DNA from: Bradyrhizobium ottawaense | Lineage (GTDB): Bacteria > Pseudomonadota > Alphaproteobacteria > Rhizobiales > Xanthobacteraceae | Reading direction: 5' to 3' | Length of the DNA stretch: 64,000 bases | Assembly: GCF_900099825.1 (NCBI RefSeq) | Contig: NZ_LT629693.1 | Coordinates: 3,359,001 to 3,423,000 of the forward strand | Part shown: piece by piece, positions 27,377 through 36,893 of the stretch | Layout: each line of letters begins with the position of its first letter | Position numbering within the stretch: the stretch's first letter is position 1 | Program-made: the position numbers and the translations under genes | The notes under the pieces: generated by a model | The model's input: only the letters and a program-made list of their open reading frames with translations | What the model was told of the DNA's origin: nothing | The model's database searches: none

Positions 27377-29650
27377 ATGACGACATGCGACGAGATTGAG
27401 ACGGACAGTAGCCGTAGCCTGGTGAGCCTGGCGCGGCTGGTGCTGTTCATGGTGATGCAGGGATTTGCCGTGATCCTGGTCGGGTTCGCGGCATTGTTCC
27501 TGAGCTTCGAGCCGGTGTGGTCGGCAGCCGGCCAACCGGCGGCTTTTCTCAAAGCCAGCGACGCACGCTCCGGCTCGCTGCTGCTGAAGACCGAAGACGG
27601 CTATGCCGACGCGTCGAGGCTCGGCATCGATGTCGATCTCACCGTATCGGGGCCGACGGTGCGCGCCCGCGTCACGCAGATCTTTCGCAACCCGACGCAA
27701 AACTGGGTCGAGGCTGTTTACGTCTATCCGCTGCCGTCGGGCGGCGCGGTCGATACGCTGAAGATGGTGATCGGCGATCGCGTCGTGGTCGGCGACATCA
27801 AGGAGCGGCAACAGGCCAAGGCGATCTACGAACAGGCCAAGCAGAACGGCCAGAAGGCGGCGCTGACCGAACAGGAGCGGCCGAACCTCTTCACCAATTC
27901 CGTCGCCAATATCGGCCCCGGCGAAACCGTGCTGGTGCAGATCGAATATCAGGAACCGGTGCAGCAATCCGGCAACGAGTTCTCGCTGCGGGTGCCGATG
28001 GTGGTCGCTCCGCGCTACAATCCGGCACCCGTGGTGCAGAGCGTCGACTTCAAGCCCGATGGCGGCGGCTGGGGCGCGGTGAAATCCGATTCCGTCCCGG
28101 ACCGCGAACGCATTGCATCTGAAGTGCTCGACCCCGCGACCAACGCGCCGGTCAACCCGACGACCATTACCGTTCACCTGCAGGCCGGCTTCCCGCTCGG
28201 CGAGGTCAAGAGCCATCACCATGCGATCAAGACTGAAAAGAGCGTCGCCAGCACCAGCATCATCCGCCTCGCCGAAGGCCCGGTGCCGGCCGATCGCGAT
28301 TTCGAACTGAGCTGGAAGCCCGCGGCCGAGAAGGCGCCGTCGGTCGGCCTGTTCCGCGAACATGTCGGCGACGCCGATTACCTGCTCGCCTTCGTCACGC
28401 CGCCCTCGGTCGAGCAGGCCCAGGAGAAGCCGCTGCCGCGCGAGGTAATCTTCGTGATCGACAATTCCGGCTCGATGGGCGGCGTCTCGATCATCCAGGC
28501 CAAGGCCAGTCTCATCTACGCGCTCGGCCGCCTGCAACCGGGCGACCGCTTCAACGTGATCCGGTTCGATCACACCATGGACGTGCTGTTCCCGGCGCCG
28601 GTGCCGGCCGACCGCGAGCATCTCGGCCAAGCCACCTCCTTCGTCAGCGCACTGCAGGCCAATGGCGGCACCGAGATGGTGCCGGCAATGCGCGCGGCGC
28701 TGTCCGACAGCGGCAATGACGCCAGTTACGTCCGTCAGGTCGTGTTCCTGACCGACGGCGCCATCGGCAACGAGCAGCAATTGTTCGAAACCATCAACGC
28801 ACTGCGCGGCCGCTCGCGCATCTTCATGGTCGGCATCGGTTCGGCGCCGAACACCTATCTGATGACGCGCGCCGCCGAACTCGGCCGCGGCACATTTACG
28901 CATATCGGCTCGGTCGAGCAGGTCGAGGAACGGATGCGCGGCCTGTTCGCAAAACTGGAGAATCCCGCGGTGACCAATCTCACCGCAAAATTCTCCGAGG
29001 CCGCGGCCGACATCACGCCGGCGGCGATCCCCGACGTCTACCGCGACGAACCGCTGGTGCTCGCGGCAAAACTCGACAAGCTCGCGGGCTCGGTCGAGAT
29101 CAAGGGCCGCATCGGCGACCGTCCCTGGGTCGTGACCCTGCCGCTGGCAAATGCCGCCGAAGGCAAGGGCCTGTCGAAATTATGGGCCCGCCGCAAGATC
29201 GCGGATGCCGAGGTGGCGCGCACCACGCAGCAGACGAGCCCCGAAGACGCCGACAAGGCCATTCTCGGGCTGGCGCTGCAGCATCAACTGGTAACGCGGC
29301 TGACCAGCCTGGTCGCGGTCGATAAGACCCCGAGCCGCCCCGCAGGCGAACCGCTCAAGGTTTCGGAACTGCCGATCAACCTGCCCGCCGGCTGGGACTT
29401 CGCAAAGCTGTTCGGCGATCGCCCACAGCTTCCGGCGGCACCGATGGAACGGCGTGCCGACAATGGCGACGCGAAGGTTCAGGTCGCAACGCTGAAACGT
29501 GCCCAGCCTCCGGTCGTGCAGGCCCCCGCCACCGTCACGCTGCCGAAGACGGCAACCGATGCCGAACTGAAGCTGATCGCGGGCGCGATCCTGCTGATGC
29601 TCAGCCTGATGCTGTTCGTCTACAACCGGCGTCAGTTGTTCGTGCACTGA
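27377..29650 (+). CDS. VIT and VWA domain protein with LPKTA sorting signal (class GN sortase substrate)
   Basis: 757 residues from ATG 27377 (GGGAG eight bases upstream). After a short cytoplasmic tail a hydrophobic segment (LVLFMVMQGFAVILVGFAAL) acts as signal/anchor. A VIT domain follows (about 60-190, with AVYVYPLPSGGAVD and TNSVANIGPGE). The VWA domain's MIDAS is FVIDNSGSMGG near residue 361, with the second loop in TNG-like FLTDGAIGNE. The C-terminus is a sorting signal: LPKTAT at 722-727, a hydrophobic helix (LIAGAILLMLSLMLFVY) and NRRQ. This is the architecture of the proteobacterial sortase target family. The sortase gene follows 193 bases later. Inter-alpha-trypsin-inhibitor-like adhesion is the family idea; the real role is unknown. 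Confidence 0.9.
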   Translation: MTTCDEIETDSSRSLVSLARLVLFMVMQGFAVILVGFAALFLSFEPVWSAAGQPAAFLKASDARSGSLLLKTEDGYADASRLGIDVDLTVSGPTVRARVTQIFRNPTQNWVEAVYVYPLPSGGAVDTLKMVIGDRVVVGDIKERQQAKAIYEQAKQNGQKAALTEQERPNLFTNSVANIGPGETVLVQIEYQEPVQQSGNEFSLRVPMVVAPRYNPAPVVQSVDFKPDGGGWGAVKSDSVPDRERIASEVLDPATNAPVNPTTITVHLQAGFPLGEVKSHHHAIKTEKSVASTSIIRLAEGPVPADRDFELSWKPAAEKAPSVGLFREHVGDADYLLAFVTPPSVEQAQEKPLPREVIFVIDNSGSMGGVSIIQAKASLIYALGRLQPGDRFNVIRFDHTMDVLFPAPVPADREHLGQATSFVSALQANGGTEMVPAMRAALSDSGNDASYVRQVVFLTDGAIGNEQQLFETINALRGRSRIFMVGIGSAPNTYLMTRAAELGRGTFTHIGSVEQVEERMRGLFAKLENPAVTNLTAKFSEAAADITPAAIPDVYRDEPLVLAAKLDKLAGSVEIKGRIGDRPWVVTLPLANAAEGKGLSKLWARRKIADAEVARTTQQTSPEDADKAILGLALQHQLVTRLTSLVAVDKTPSRPAGEPLKVSELPINLPAGWDFAKLFGDRPQLPAAPMERRADNGDAKVQVATLKRAQPPVVQAPATVTLPKTATDAELKLIAGAILLMLSLMLFVYNRRQLFVH

Positions 29651-29744
29651 CCTCACGCGATGGAGGAGACGCCCCAACCTCCTCCTGAAAAGCGCGCGCG
29701 GCCTGCCCGTCCCCCCAAGGCCGCGCGCGTGAGGCTTCCACCAC

Positions 29745-29829
29745 CGTCATTGCGAGCGAAGCGAAGCAATCCATCGAGCCACAACAAGGAGGAATGGATT
29801 GCTTCGTCGCTTCGCTCCTCGCTATGACG
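29745..29829. repeat. Palindromic repeat GTCATTGCGAGCGAAGC type between substrate and sortase genes
   Basis: The left arm starts CGTCATTGCGAGCGAAGCGA at 29745 and the inverted right arm ends ATGACG at 29829, both containing GAAGCAATCCA/TGGATTGCTTC. It separates the sortase substrate from the sortase and may adjust their relative expression. Confidence 0.8.
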
Positions 29830-29843
29830 GAAGGACCAGCTAA

Positions 29844-30413
29844 ATGCCTCGCTTCACCCTCCCTCTCCTCCTCGCCCTTGCGGGCCTCATCCAGTTCGGC
29901 CAGGGCGCCTACATCCACGCCAAGGCGCTGCTGGCCCAGGTGCTGCTGGAGCGCGCCTTCAACACCACCATCGCGTCCGGACAACAGACAAAACCGTGGT
30001 CATGGGCGGATACATGGCCGGTGGCGCGCATCGAGGTGAAGCGGCTCCATGCGCGCGCCATCGTGCTGTCGGGGAGCAGTGGCCAGGCGCTGGCCTTCGG
30101 TCCCGGCCATGTCGAACTGACGCCCAACGCGGGCGAGCGCGGGGTCGCGGTCTATTCCGCGCACCGCGATACGCATTTCGCATTCCTGAAGAATGTCGCG
30201 GTTGGCGACGAGATCGATATCACCAGAGGCGATGGCCGGACGTTCCGTTATCGGGCAGACGCAACTTCCGTCGCGCGTTTTGACGATTCCGGCATCGATC
30301 CCCTCGCAAGTGGACACGAACTGGTGTTGTCGACGTGCTGGCCGTTCGATGCGCTGACACCGGGCCCCGACCGCTACCTGCTGCATGCCACCATGATCGA
30401 ACCCGGTTCCTGA
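29844..30413 (+). CDS. Class GN (proteobacterial) sortase
   Basis: 189 residues. The N-terminal hydrophobic helix (FTLPLLLALAGLIQFGQGAY) anchors it in the inner membrane with the enzyme in the periplasm. The catalytic histidine is in VYSAHRDTHF (near residue 110), the nucleophilic cysteine in VLSTCWPF (near residue 167), and the arginine in PDRYLLHA. All three are present at family spacing. Class GN sortases sit next to one VIT/VWA protein with an LPxTA-like signal, exactly as here (27377-29650). The cell-envelope acceptor to which the substrate is joined is not known for the class. Confidence 0.9.
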   Translation: MPRFTLPLLLALAGLIQFGQGAYIHAKALLAQVLLERAFNTTIASGQQTKPWSWADTWPVARIEVKRLHARAIVLSGSSGQALAFGPGHVELTPNAGERGVAVYSAHRDTHFAFLKNVAVGDEIDITRGDGRTFRYRADATSVARFDDSGIDPLASGHELVLSTCWPFDALTPGPDRYLLHATMIEPGS

Positions 30414-30613
30414 TCTCGCGGGCCTGTCAATGCCGGAGTGGCCCGAATTCTCCGCAAGCCGGGATATCGTGCGCAGGGCGAATGGTGCTGCGTGCCCAAC
30501 GCGTGTTGCCACCCTCACCAAGTCTCAATAAAAAGACATCAACAAATGAAAATCATAGCGCGGCGACCGCATCGATCGCCACGGCCAAAGGAAACAACGG
30601 GTAAGGGAAGTCC

Positions 30614-32836
30614 ATGGCAGCTCAGGCAAGTACCGCGTCGCACGGAATCGCAAAATGGTCGCCCTCGCCTGACGCCAGCGACATCGTCAAAAGCATCCAT
30701 GCGATGCTGCACCCGCGTAATATCGTCCTGGTCGGCGCCACCGACAAGCCCGGCAACTATGCCGAGCGGATCTGGAACAACCTGATCAAGTACCAGTACG
30801 AAGGCGGGCTGTTTCCGGTCAACGCCAAGCGCGAAACCATCTGGGGCGTGCCCTGCTACAAGGATTTCGCCAGCCTTCCCGAAAAGCCCGACCATATCGT
30901 GGTGCTGGTGCCGGCGCGTTTCGCCGTCCAGGTGATCCGCGATGCCGCCGCCGCCGGCGCCCGCTCCGCCACCATCGTCACCTCGGGCTTCAGCGAGTTG
31001 CAGGACGACGACAGCCAGCGGCTGGCGGAGGAACTGAAGCAGGCCGTCAAGGAAACCGGCCTTGCCGTCACCGGCCCGAACTGCCTCGGCAATCTCAGTG
31101 CCGGCGAAAAGCTGTTCACCAACATCGACGACCGCATCGTCACCATGGAAGCCGGCCCGGTCGCGATCGCCGGCCAATCCGGCGCGATCGTGATGGCGAT
31201 CCGCCAGGCGCTGGAAGATCGCGGCGTCGGCGTCGGCTACATGGTCACGACCGGCAACGAGACCGGCCTCGAGACGCCCGATCTGATGGCCTATTTCGCC
31301 GCCGATCCGAGCGTACGCGTCATCGTCGTCTATCTCGAAGGCGTGCGAAACACCAAGGTGTTCCGCGACGCCTGCAAGGCAGCGCGCAAGGCCGGAAAGC
31401 CCGTGATTGCGCTCAAGCTCGGTACCTCCGAGGGCGGCCGCGCCGCGGCGATGGCGCATACCGGCGCGCTCGCCGGCTCGATTGAGACGTTTGACGCGAT
31501 TTCGACGCGCGAAGGCGTGATCCGCGTGCGCGGACTGGACGAGTTGATCGAGACCACCGAATGCTTCGTGCATGCCGAACCGCCGAAGAGCAATCGCCTC
31601 GCCGCCGTGTCGCTGTCCGGCGGCAAGCGCGGCCTCTTGATCGATGCCTTCCATGCGGCCGGCCTGAACTTCGCGCCGTTGAGCGCCAACGCCAGCGGAC
31701 AACTGGCAAAAATGCTCGGCCCCGGCAGCATCGTCGGCAATCCGCTCGACGCCGGCTTTGCCGCCGTGGTCGATCCCTCCGTCTACATGAGTTCGATCCA
31801 GATCATGATCGACGATCCCGACACCGATATCGTCATCATCGACGCCGAACTGCCGAAGGCGCCGCACGAATTGCGCGAACGCAATCTGCGCATCGTCAAC
31901 GATATGGCCGGCGCAGCCTCCAAGCCTGTGGTCTATATCAGCGCGATGTCCATTGGATTCACCGAATTCACCAAGGGCCTGCGCAAATCGCTGCCCAACA
32001 TCGCGGTCATGCAGGGGCTGGACCGCGCGGTCGACGCCATCAAATCGCTGATCGACTATGCGCAGTTGCGCAAGGAAGTGCCGGATATCAAGTCGAGTTC
32101 GAAGGCGCCCGCCCGCGCGATGCTGGAAAAGATGCTCAAGAGCGCCAACGGCGCCGCGGCCCTCGACGAGGTCGCGTCGAAGAAGCTGCTCAAGGCCTAT
32201 GGCATTCCGGTGTCAAAGGAAGAGATCGCGCAGACCGCGGCGGAAGCCGTGAAGATCGCCAAGAGCATCGGCTTTCCCGTGGTGGCCAAAGTGGTCAGCG
32301 CCGACATCCTGCACAAATCAGATATCGGCGGTGTGGTGCTGAATCTCAACAGCGCCGCCGACGTGAAGAAGGCGTTCAACGACATCACGGCGAGGGTGAA
32401 GAAGCTGAAGGGCAAGCCGAAGCTCGAAGGCATCCTGATTGCCCAACAGGTCAAGGCCGACCTCGAGCTCGTGGTCGGCGCGTCCCTCGATGCCGAGATG
32501 GGGCCGGTGGTGCTGTTCGGCACCGGCGGCGTCGACATCGAATTGATGAAGGACGTTGCATTGGCCGGCGCGCCGCTGGATGCGGCCGAGGCGAAACAGC
32601 TGATCGCCAGGACCAAGGCCGGCGTGAAAATGAAGGGCTATCGCGGCAAGCCGGCCCTGCACGAGGCTTCCGCCGTCAAGGCGCTGGTCGGCCTCTCCAA
32701 TCTGATGGCGGACGCCGGCAACCGCATCGCCTCGATCGACGTCAACCCGTTCCTGATCAACAGCAAGCTCGGCGTCGCCGTCGATGGCCTGATCGTGCTG
32801 AACAATGCGGCGGCGAATAAGGCGGCGGGGCATTGA
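30614..32836 (+). CDS. ADP-forming acyl-CoA synthetase (acetate-CoA ligase family), fused alpha-beta form
   Basis: 740 residues. A CoA-binding Rossmann domain (LHPRNIVLVGATDKPGNYAE) is followed by a succinyl-CoA-ligase-like flavodoxin domain with the phosphohistidine site AAAMAHTGALAGS, then an ATP-grasp domain (about 510-740; GFPVVAKVVSADILHKSDIG, GTGGVDIELMKD). This is the fused Acs/Pat-like arrangement. It interconverts an acyl-CoA plus ADP plus phosphate with acid plus ATP, or activates an acid. The natural acid cannot be read from sequence. It is monocistronic; a repeat that could be a terminator follows. Confidence 0.9.
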   Translation: MAAQASTASHGIAKWSPSPDASDIVKSIHAMLHPRNIVLVGATDKPGNYAERIWNNLIKYQYEGGLFPVNAKRETIWGVPCYKDFASLPEKPDHIVVLVPARFAVQVIRDAAAAGARSATIVTSGFSELQDDDSQRLAEELKQAVKETGLAVTGPNCLGNLSAGEKLFTNIDDRIVTMEAGPVAIAGQSGAIVMAIRQALEDRGVGVGYMVTTGNETGLETPDLMAYFAADPSVRVIVVYLEGVRNTKVFRDACKAARKAGKPVIALKLGTSEGGRAAAMAHTGALAGSIETFDAISTREGVIRVRGLDELIETTECFVHAEPPKSNRLAAVSLSGGKRGLLIDAFHAAGLNFAPLSANASGQLAKMLGPGSIVGNPLDAGFAAVVDPSVYMSSIQIMIDDPDTDIVIIDAELPKAPHELRERNLRIVNDMAGAASKPVVYISAMSIGFTEFTKGLRKSLPNIAVMQGLDRAVDAIKSLIDYAQLRKEVPDIKSSSKAPARAMLEKMLKSANGAAALDEVASKKLLKAYGIPVSKEEIAQTAAEAVKIAKSIGFPVVAKVVSADILHKSDIGGVVLNLNSAADVKKAFNDITARVKKLKGKPKLEGILIAQQVKADLELVVGASLDAEMGPVVLFGTGGVDIELMKDVALAGAPLDAAEAKQLIARTKAGVKMKGYRGKPALHEASAVKALVGLSNLMADAGNRIASIDVNPFLINSKLGVAVDGLIVLNNAAANKAAGH

Positions 32837-32839
32837 ACT

Positions 32840-32934
32840 CGTAGGGTGGGCAAAGCGAAGCGTGCCCACCGCTCAACACATCGGTTCAGGAGAGATGGTG
32901 GGCACGGCGCAAGGGCGCCTTTGCCCACCCTACG
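32840..32934. repeat. Palindromic repeat CGTAGGGTGGGCAAAG type
   Basis: CGTAGGGTGGGCAAAGCGAA begins at 32840 and its inverted counterpart TTTGCCCACCCTACG ends at 32934, with inner GTGCCCACC/GGTGGGCAC arms. It occupies the gap between two convergent genes and is a well-known dispersed word in this group of bacteria (memory). Confidence 0.8.
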
Positions 32935-32946
32935 CCTCCGCGAAAG

Positions 32947-33708
32947 CTACAACCCTGCGCCCCACTGCCGCGCGGTTTGCAAGATCCAGTCACGGTACAG
33001 CGTCAGCGGCGTGACGCCGGTGAGACCGCCGCAGCCCGCCGAGCCGTTCGGCCCGGTCGACCAACTGACGACGCCGACGATCGCTGGGCCGCTCTGCTGA
33101 TCCTCGAACACCGGCGCGCCGGAATCGCCGGTGCAGGCGCCGAGCCCGTCGCGCGTGCCCTGGTTGACGGGATCGACGAGCCTGATCTGCAGCGTCCCGG
33201 GTTTGCCGGTCGCAACCAGCCCGGCGACACGGATGGTGCCGCCGCTCTTGCCGTCGCCGCGAACGGTCACGCCGATGCCGGCGATGGAAAAGCGGCTGCC
33301 GACGACGATCGGAATGTTGGGCATCCCCAGTACCGTTGGTACCTTTGCCTTGGCCGGTGCCTCGAGCCGCAACAGCGCGACATCGGCGGTGGCCCGATGC
33401 GCCAGCATGGTCTGCATGTTGAAGCCGGGATGGATCGCGACTGTCTTGACGTCCTGCAACGAAGGCTGCCTGTCCGCGCCATATTCGACGATCTTGTAGT
33501 CTGCGCCGGGCTGCACGCAATGCGCCGCGGTCAGCACCAGCTTTGGCGCGATCAGCGATCCCGTGCAGAAATTGCCGCGAGAACCGACGATGGTAACGAC
33601 CGAACGGGCGACGCCGTCCGTCGACGGCGCGCCGCCGCCGACGATGGCGTAAGCGGGAACCGCTAGCAGCAGCGCGAGGCCGGCGATCATGGAAGGCAGA
33701 ATTTTCAT
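32947..33708 (-). CDS. Exported trypsin-like serine protease (S1)
   Basis: 253 residues from ATG 33708, which gives a proper signal peptide (MKILPSMIAGLALLLAVPAY, cleavage at AYA-IVGGG); starts up to 33774 are possible. The mature enzyme starts IVGGGAPS as in chymotrypsin zymogen activation. The triad is complete: histidine in LTAAHCVQ, aspartate in ATADVALLRLE, serine in CTGDSGAPVF. Cysteines around the histidine and serine suggest disulfides. It is probably a periplasmic or secreted endopeptidase. It is convergent with the acyl-CoA synthetase and divergent from the HAD gene. Confidence 0.88.
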   Translation of the reverse strand: MKILPSMIAGLALLLAVPAYAIVGGGAPSTDGVARSVVTIVGSRGNFCTGSLIAPKLVLTAAHCVQPGADYKIVEYGADRQPSLQDVKTVAIHPGFNMQTMLAHRATADVALLRLEAPAKAKVPTVLGMPNIPIVVGSRFSIAGIGVTVRGDGKSGGTIRVAGLVATGKPGTLQIRLVDPVNQGTRDGLGACTGDSGAPVFEDQQSGPAIVGVVSWSTGPNGSAGCGGLTGVTPLTLYRDWILQTARQWGAGL

Positions 33709-33817
33709 GACCGCAGCCATAACCCGCGCCACGACTGTCGCCAAGCGGCGGATCGGGCTGGTTCCATCGGCCATTCCGTGTTAGCCGCTCTGCAACATTT
33801 ATCGATATGGGCAGAGA

Positions 33818-34453
33818 ATGATGATCGAGGCCGTGATCTGGGATTTCGGCGGGGTGCTGACCACCTCGCCGTTCGAGGCTTTCTCGCGATACGAGACCGA
33901 GCGCGGGCTGCCCGCCGACATCATCCGGCGCACCAACGCCGCCAACCATCTGGAGAACGCCTGGGCGAAGTTCGAGCGCGCCGAGGTCGATATCGAAGCG
34001 TTCGACGAATTGTTCGCGAAGGAATCGCGGGCGCTCGGCGCCGAAGTTCGCGGCAAGGACGTGCTGCCGCTGCTGTCAGGCGACCTGCGGCCGGAAATGG
34101 TCGAGGCGCTCAAGCGCGTGAAGGCCAAATTCAAGACCGGCTGCATCACCAACAATCTGCCGGCCAACGCCATCGGCAGCCACAGCGGCCGCTCACTCTA
34201 TGTCGCCGAAGTGATGGTGCTGTTCGACCACGTCATCGAATCCGCGAAACTCGGCTTGAGAAAACCCGACCCGCGCATCTACCAGATCATGGTCGAGACG
34301 CTGAAAGTGAACCCGAAGAATTGCGTCTATCTCGACGACCTCGGCGTCAACCTGAAGCCGGCGCGCGACATGGGCATGACCACGATCAAGGTGCTCAACG
34401 CCGCGCAGGCGATCACGGAGCTCGAAGCCGCGACCGGGCTGGCATTGCGCTAG
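33818..34453 (+). CDS. HAD-superfamily (subfamily IA-like) hydrolase
   Basis: 211 residues. Motif I is AVIWDFGGVLTT with the nucleophile aspartate but glycine at the usual second aspartate, as in YihX and epoxide-hydrolase N-terminal-like members. Motif II is GCITNN, motif III the lysine in GLRKPDPRIYQ and motif IV CVYLDDLGVNLKPA. The substrate is unknown; sugar phosphates or haloacids are typical for the group. It stands alone ahead of the moxR-type gene. Confidence 0.85.
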   Translation: MMIEAVIWDFGGVLTTSPFEAFSRYETERGLPADIIRRTNAANHLENAWAKFERAEVDIEAFDELFAKESRALGAEVRGKDVLPLLSGDLRPEMVEALKRVKAKFKTGCITNNLPANAIGSHSGRSLYVAEVMVLFDHVIESAKLGLRKPDPRIYQIMVETLKVNPKNCVYLDDLGVNLKPARDMGMTTIKVLNAAQAITELEAATGLALR

Positions 34454-34561
34454 ACGGAAAATCGCGGAATTTGCGGCCTCCTTATGTTGAAACGAGGCTT
34501 GTCCTTTGCCGGGAACGCAGGCAGAACACTCTGAAATCACTTGAATTCGGAGTTGAAACCC

Positions 34562-35509
34562 GTGGCTGACAATCGGCCTTTGGCCTCGATCGAGGCAGTG
34601 GAAAGTGGTCTTGCGGCGCAGGGCTATATTGCGAGCCGCCAGATCGCTACGGCGGTCTATCTGGGGCAGCAGATCGAGAAACCAATTCTCGTCGAAGGCC
34701 CCGCCGGCGTCGGCAAGACCGAGCTGGCGAAAGCGATCGCGGCATGGCGCGGACTGAAGATGATCCGGCTGCAATGCTATGAAGGGCTCGACGAAGCCAA
34801 GGCGCTCTACGAGTGGAAATACGCCAAGCAGCTTCTGTATACGCAGATCCTCAAGGACAAGCTCGGCGAAGTGCTCGGCGGCGCCCCGACGCTCGAGGCG
34901 GCGCTGGAACAGCTGCATGACTTCGGCGACGTGTTCTTCTCCAAGGAATTCGTCGAGCCGCGGCCGCTGTTGCAGGCGCTGGAGCAACCCGCCGGCTGCG
35001 TGCTGCTGATCGACGAAATCGACAAGTCCGACGCCGAGTTCGAATCGCTGCTCTTGGAAATCCTCAGCGATTTCCAGGTCACGATTCCGGAACTCGGGAC
35101 GGTGGTGGCGGTTGCGGCGCCGACCGTGATCCTGACCTCGAACAGCGAACGCGACCTCGGCGACGCGCTGAAGCGGCGCTGCCTGCATCTGCACATCGGC
35201 TTCCCCGAGCAGCGACTGGAAGAACGCATCATCGAAAGCCGCGTGCCCGGCATTTCGCAGACCCTGCGCAAGCAGATGGTCGGCTTCATCCACGAAGTCC
35301 GGTCGCTCGATCTGAAGAAATTGCCGTCGGTGAGCGAGACCATCGACTGGGCGCGCGTGCTGGTGCTGTTGCAGGCCACGGAACTGGGCCACGAGATCGT
35401 CAAGGACACGCTGAACGTGCTGCTGAAATACGAAGCGGATATCGAGGCCACCATGCCTCAGGTCTCCACCTTCATCGCCAAGACCTCGCGTCAGAACGTC
35501 TTCGGGTAA
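34562..35509 (+). CDS. MoxR-family AAA+ ATPase
   Basis: 315 residues from GTG 34562, with GGAG nine bases upstream; a TTG at 34541 is the alternative. Walker A is EGPAGVGKTE, Walker B LLIDEIDK with the sensor 1 region VILTSNSERDL and the arginine finger region ALKRRCLHLHI. MoxR ATPases act as chaperones inserting metal or cofactors, usually with a VWA partner. The next gene, seven bases downstream, is such a partner, so the two form a typical pair resembling CoxD/CoxE of aerobic CO dehydrogenase maturation. No target enzyme is nearby. Confidence 0.92.
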   Translation: MADNRPLASIEAVESGLAAQGYIASRQIATAVYLGQQIEKPILVEGPAGVGKTELAKAIAAWRGLKMIRLQCYEGLDEAKALYEWKYAKQLLYTQILKDKLGEVLGGAPTLEAALEQLHDFGDVFFSKEFVEPRPLLQALEQPAGCVLLIDEIDKSDAEFESLLLEILSDFQVTIPELGTVVAVAAPTVILTSNSERDLGDALKRRCLHLHIGFPEQRLEERIIESRVPGISQTLRKQMVGFIHEVRSLDLKKLPSVSETIDWARVLVLLQATELGHEIVKDTLNVLLKYEADIEATMPQVSTFIAKTSRQNVFG

Positions 35510-35516
35510 CGCCGGC

Positions 35517-36893
35517 ATGAGAGAAAACCTGCATCGCTTCTTTCGTGCGGCGCGGGGCGCGGGTGTCCGGCTCTCGCCGGCCGAGAGCATCGACGCGATG
35601 CGCGCGGTCGCCAAGGTCGGCATCGCCGATCGTGCGATCCTGCGCGATACATTTCTGCTGACGCTCGCCAAGACCCAGGACGAGAAGAAGGCGCTCGGCG
35701 ATTGCTTCGACCTGTTCTTCGATCAGCCGGAGCCGCAAGCCCTGCGCGAGGACAACGAGGCGGACGAGCCTGACACGGAAGGATCCGATCAGGCAGCCGG
35801 CTCGCCTGGTGACGCCAGCGGCGGCGGCGAGCAGGCCGAGGGGCTGGGCCAACTGGCGCAGATGCTGCTGGCGCAGGACCGCAACGAGATTTCGGCCGCG
35901 ATCGCCAACGCGGCCAGTGCAGCCTCGCTGTCGGATATCCGCTACTTCACCCAGCGCGGCATCTTCTCCGGCCGCATCCTCGAACGGATGGGTATCCAGC
36001 GTCTCCGCGACGATCTCGACGACCTCCAGGCAACCAACCCCGCGCTGGCGGAGCGGTTGACGGATGCGCTGGAGGGTTTGCGCGGCACCGTTCGCGAAAC
36101 CGTCGCGCAGGCGCTGATGCTGTACGGCCGCGAGGAAGCCGAGAACCTGCGCAACGAGATTTTGCGCAACGCGCCGTTGTCCCGGATAGAGCCGCGGCAG
36201 ATCGAGCAGATGCGGCATCTGATACGCCAGATCGCGCGCCGCCTGCGCGAGCGCTACAGCAAGCCGCGCAAGCGCCAGCGCCGCGGCCATCTCGACGTGC
36301 GCCGCACGATCCGGCGCAACGCGGCATGGGGCGGCGTGCCGTTCCTCACCGCCTGGAAACGCCGGCACCGCGACAAACCGAAGATCGTCGCCATCTGCGA
36401 CGTCTCGGGCTCGGTGGCGCGGGTCTCGGATTTCTTCCTGCTCTTGATCCACAGCCTGCATGAGGTCGTCGACGACGTCCGCTCGTTCGCATTCTCCGCC
36501 CACCTGATCGAGGTCAGCGACATCCTGGAGAAGAAATCGCCGGAAGAGGCGATGGCCGAGATCATGTCCAAGGCGGGATTCGGCTCGTCCGACTACGGCA
36601 ATTCATTCGCCGATTTCGAGAACGAATTCATGAACTCGCTGACGCCGCGAACGACAGTGATCGTGCTCGGCGATGCCCGCAGCAACAACCTCGATCCGCG
36701 CGCCGACATCCTGCGCCGCATCGCCGAACGCTCGAAGCGGCTGGTATGGCTCAATCCCGAGGGTCGCATGGCCTGGGGCTGGGGCGATTCCGAAATGCCG
36801 CGCTATTCGACTTTCTGCACCGTGGTCCGCCAATGCGCGACCGCGCAGCAGCTCGAACGCGCGGTATCGGATATCGTGGCGAGCTATCAGTAA
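35517..36893 (+). CDS. VWA domain protein, CoxE-like partner of MoxR ATPase
   Basis: 458 residues. The N-terminal half is helical and charged, with an acidic/glycine-rich linker (about 75-115). The VWA domain occupies the C-terminal 190 residues; its MIDAS is AICDVSGSVARVS and the later loop VIVLGDARSNN. The basic stretch SKPRKRQRRGHLDVRRTIRR just before the VWA domain is typical of CoxE proteins. It likely presents a client protein to the MoxR-type ATPase. Its end overlaps the convergent HPt gene by seven bases. Confidence 0.88.
   Translation: MRENLHRFFRAARGAGVRLSPAESIDAMRAVAKVGIADRAILRDTFLLTLAKTQDEKKALGDCFDLFFDQPEPQALREDNEADEPDTEGSDQAAGSPGDASGGGEQAEGLGQLAQMLLAQDRNEISAAIANAASAASLSDIRYFTQRGIFSGRILERMGIQRLRDDLDDLQATNPALAERLTDALEGLRGTVRETVAQALMLYGREEAENLRNEILRNAPLSRIEPRQIEQMRHLIRQIARRLRERYSKPRKRQRRGHLDVRRTIRRNAAWGGVPFLTAWKRRHRDKPKIVAICDVSGSVARVSDFFLLLIHSLHEVVDDVRSFAFSAHLIEVSDILEKKSPEEAMAEIMSKAGFGSSDYGNSFADFENEFMNSLTPRTTVIVLGDARSNNLDPRADILRRIAERSKRLVWLNPEGRMAWGWGDSEMPRYSTFCTVVRQCATAQQLERAVSDIVASYQ

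Noticed and set aside
27191..28903. Upstream extension of the XRE regulator frame to about 825 residues
   Set aside because: It runs antisense through the VIT/VWA gene; the HTH starts naturally at ATG 27190.
34193..35671. 492-codon minus-strand frame opposite the MoxR gene
   Set aside because: Opposite a gene with intact Walker motifs; composition typical of a shadow.
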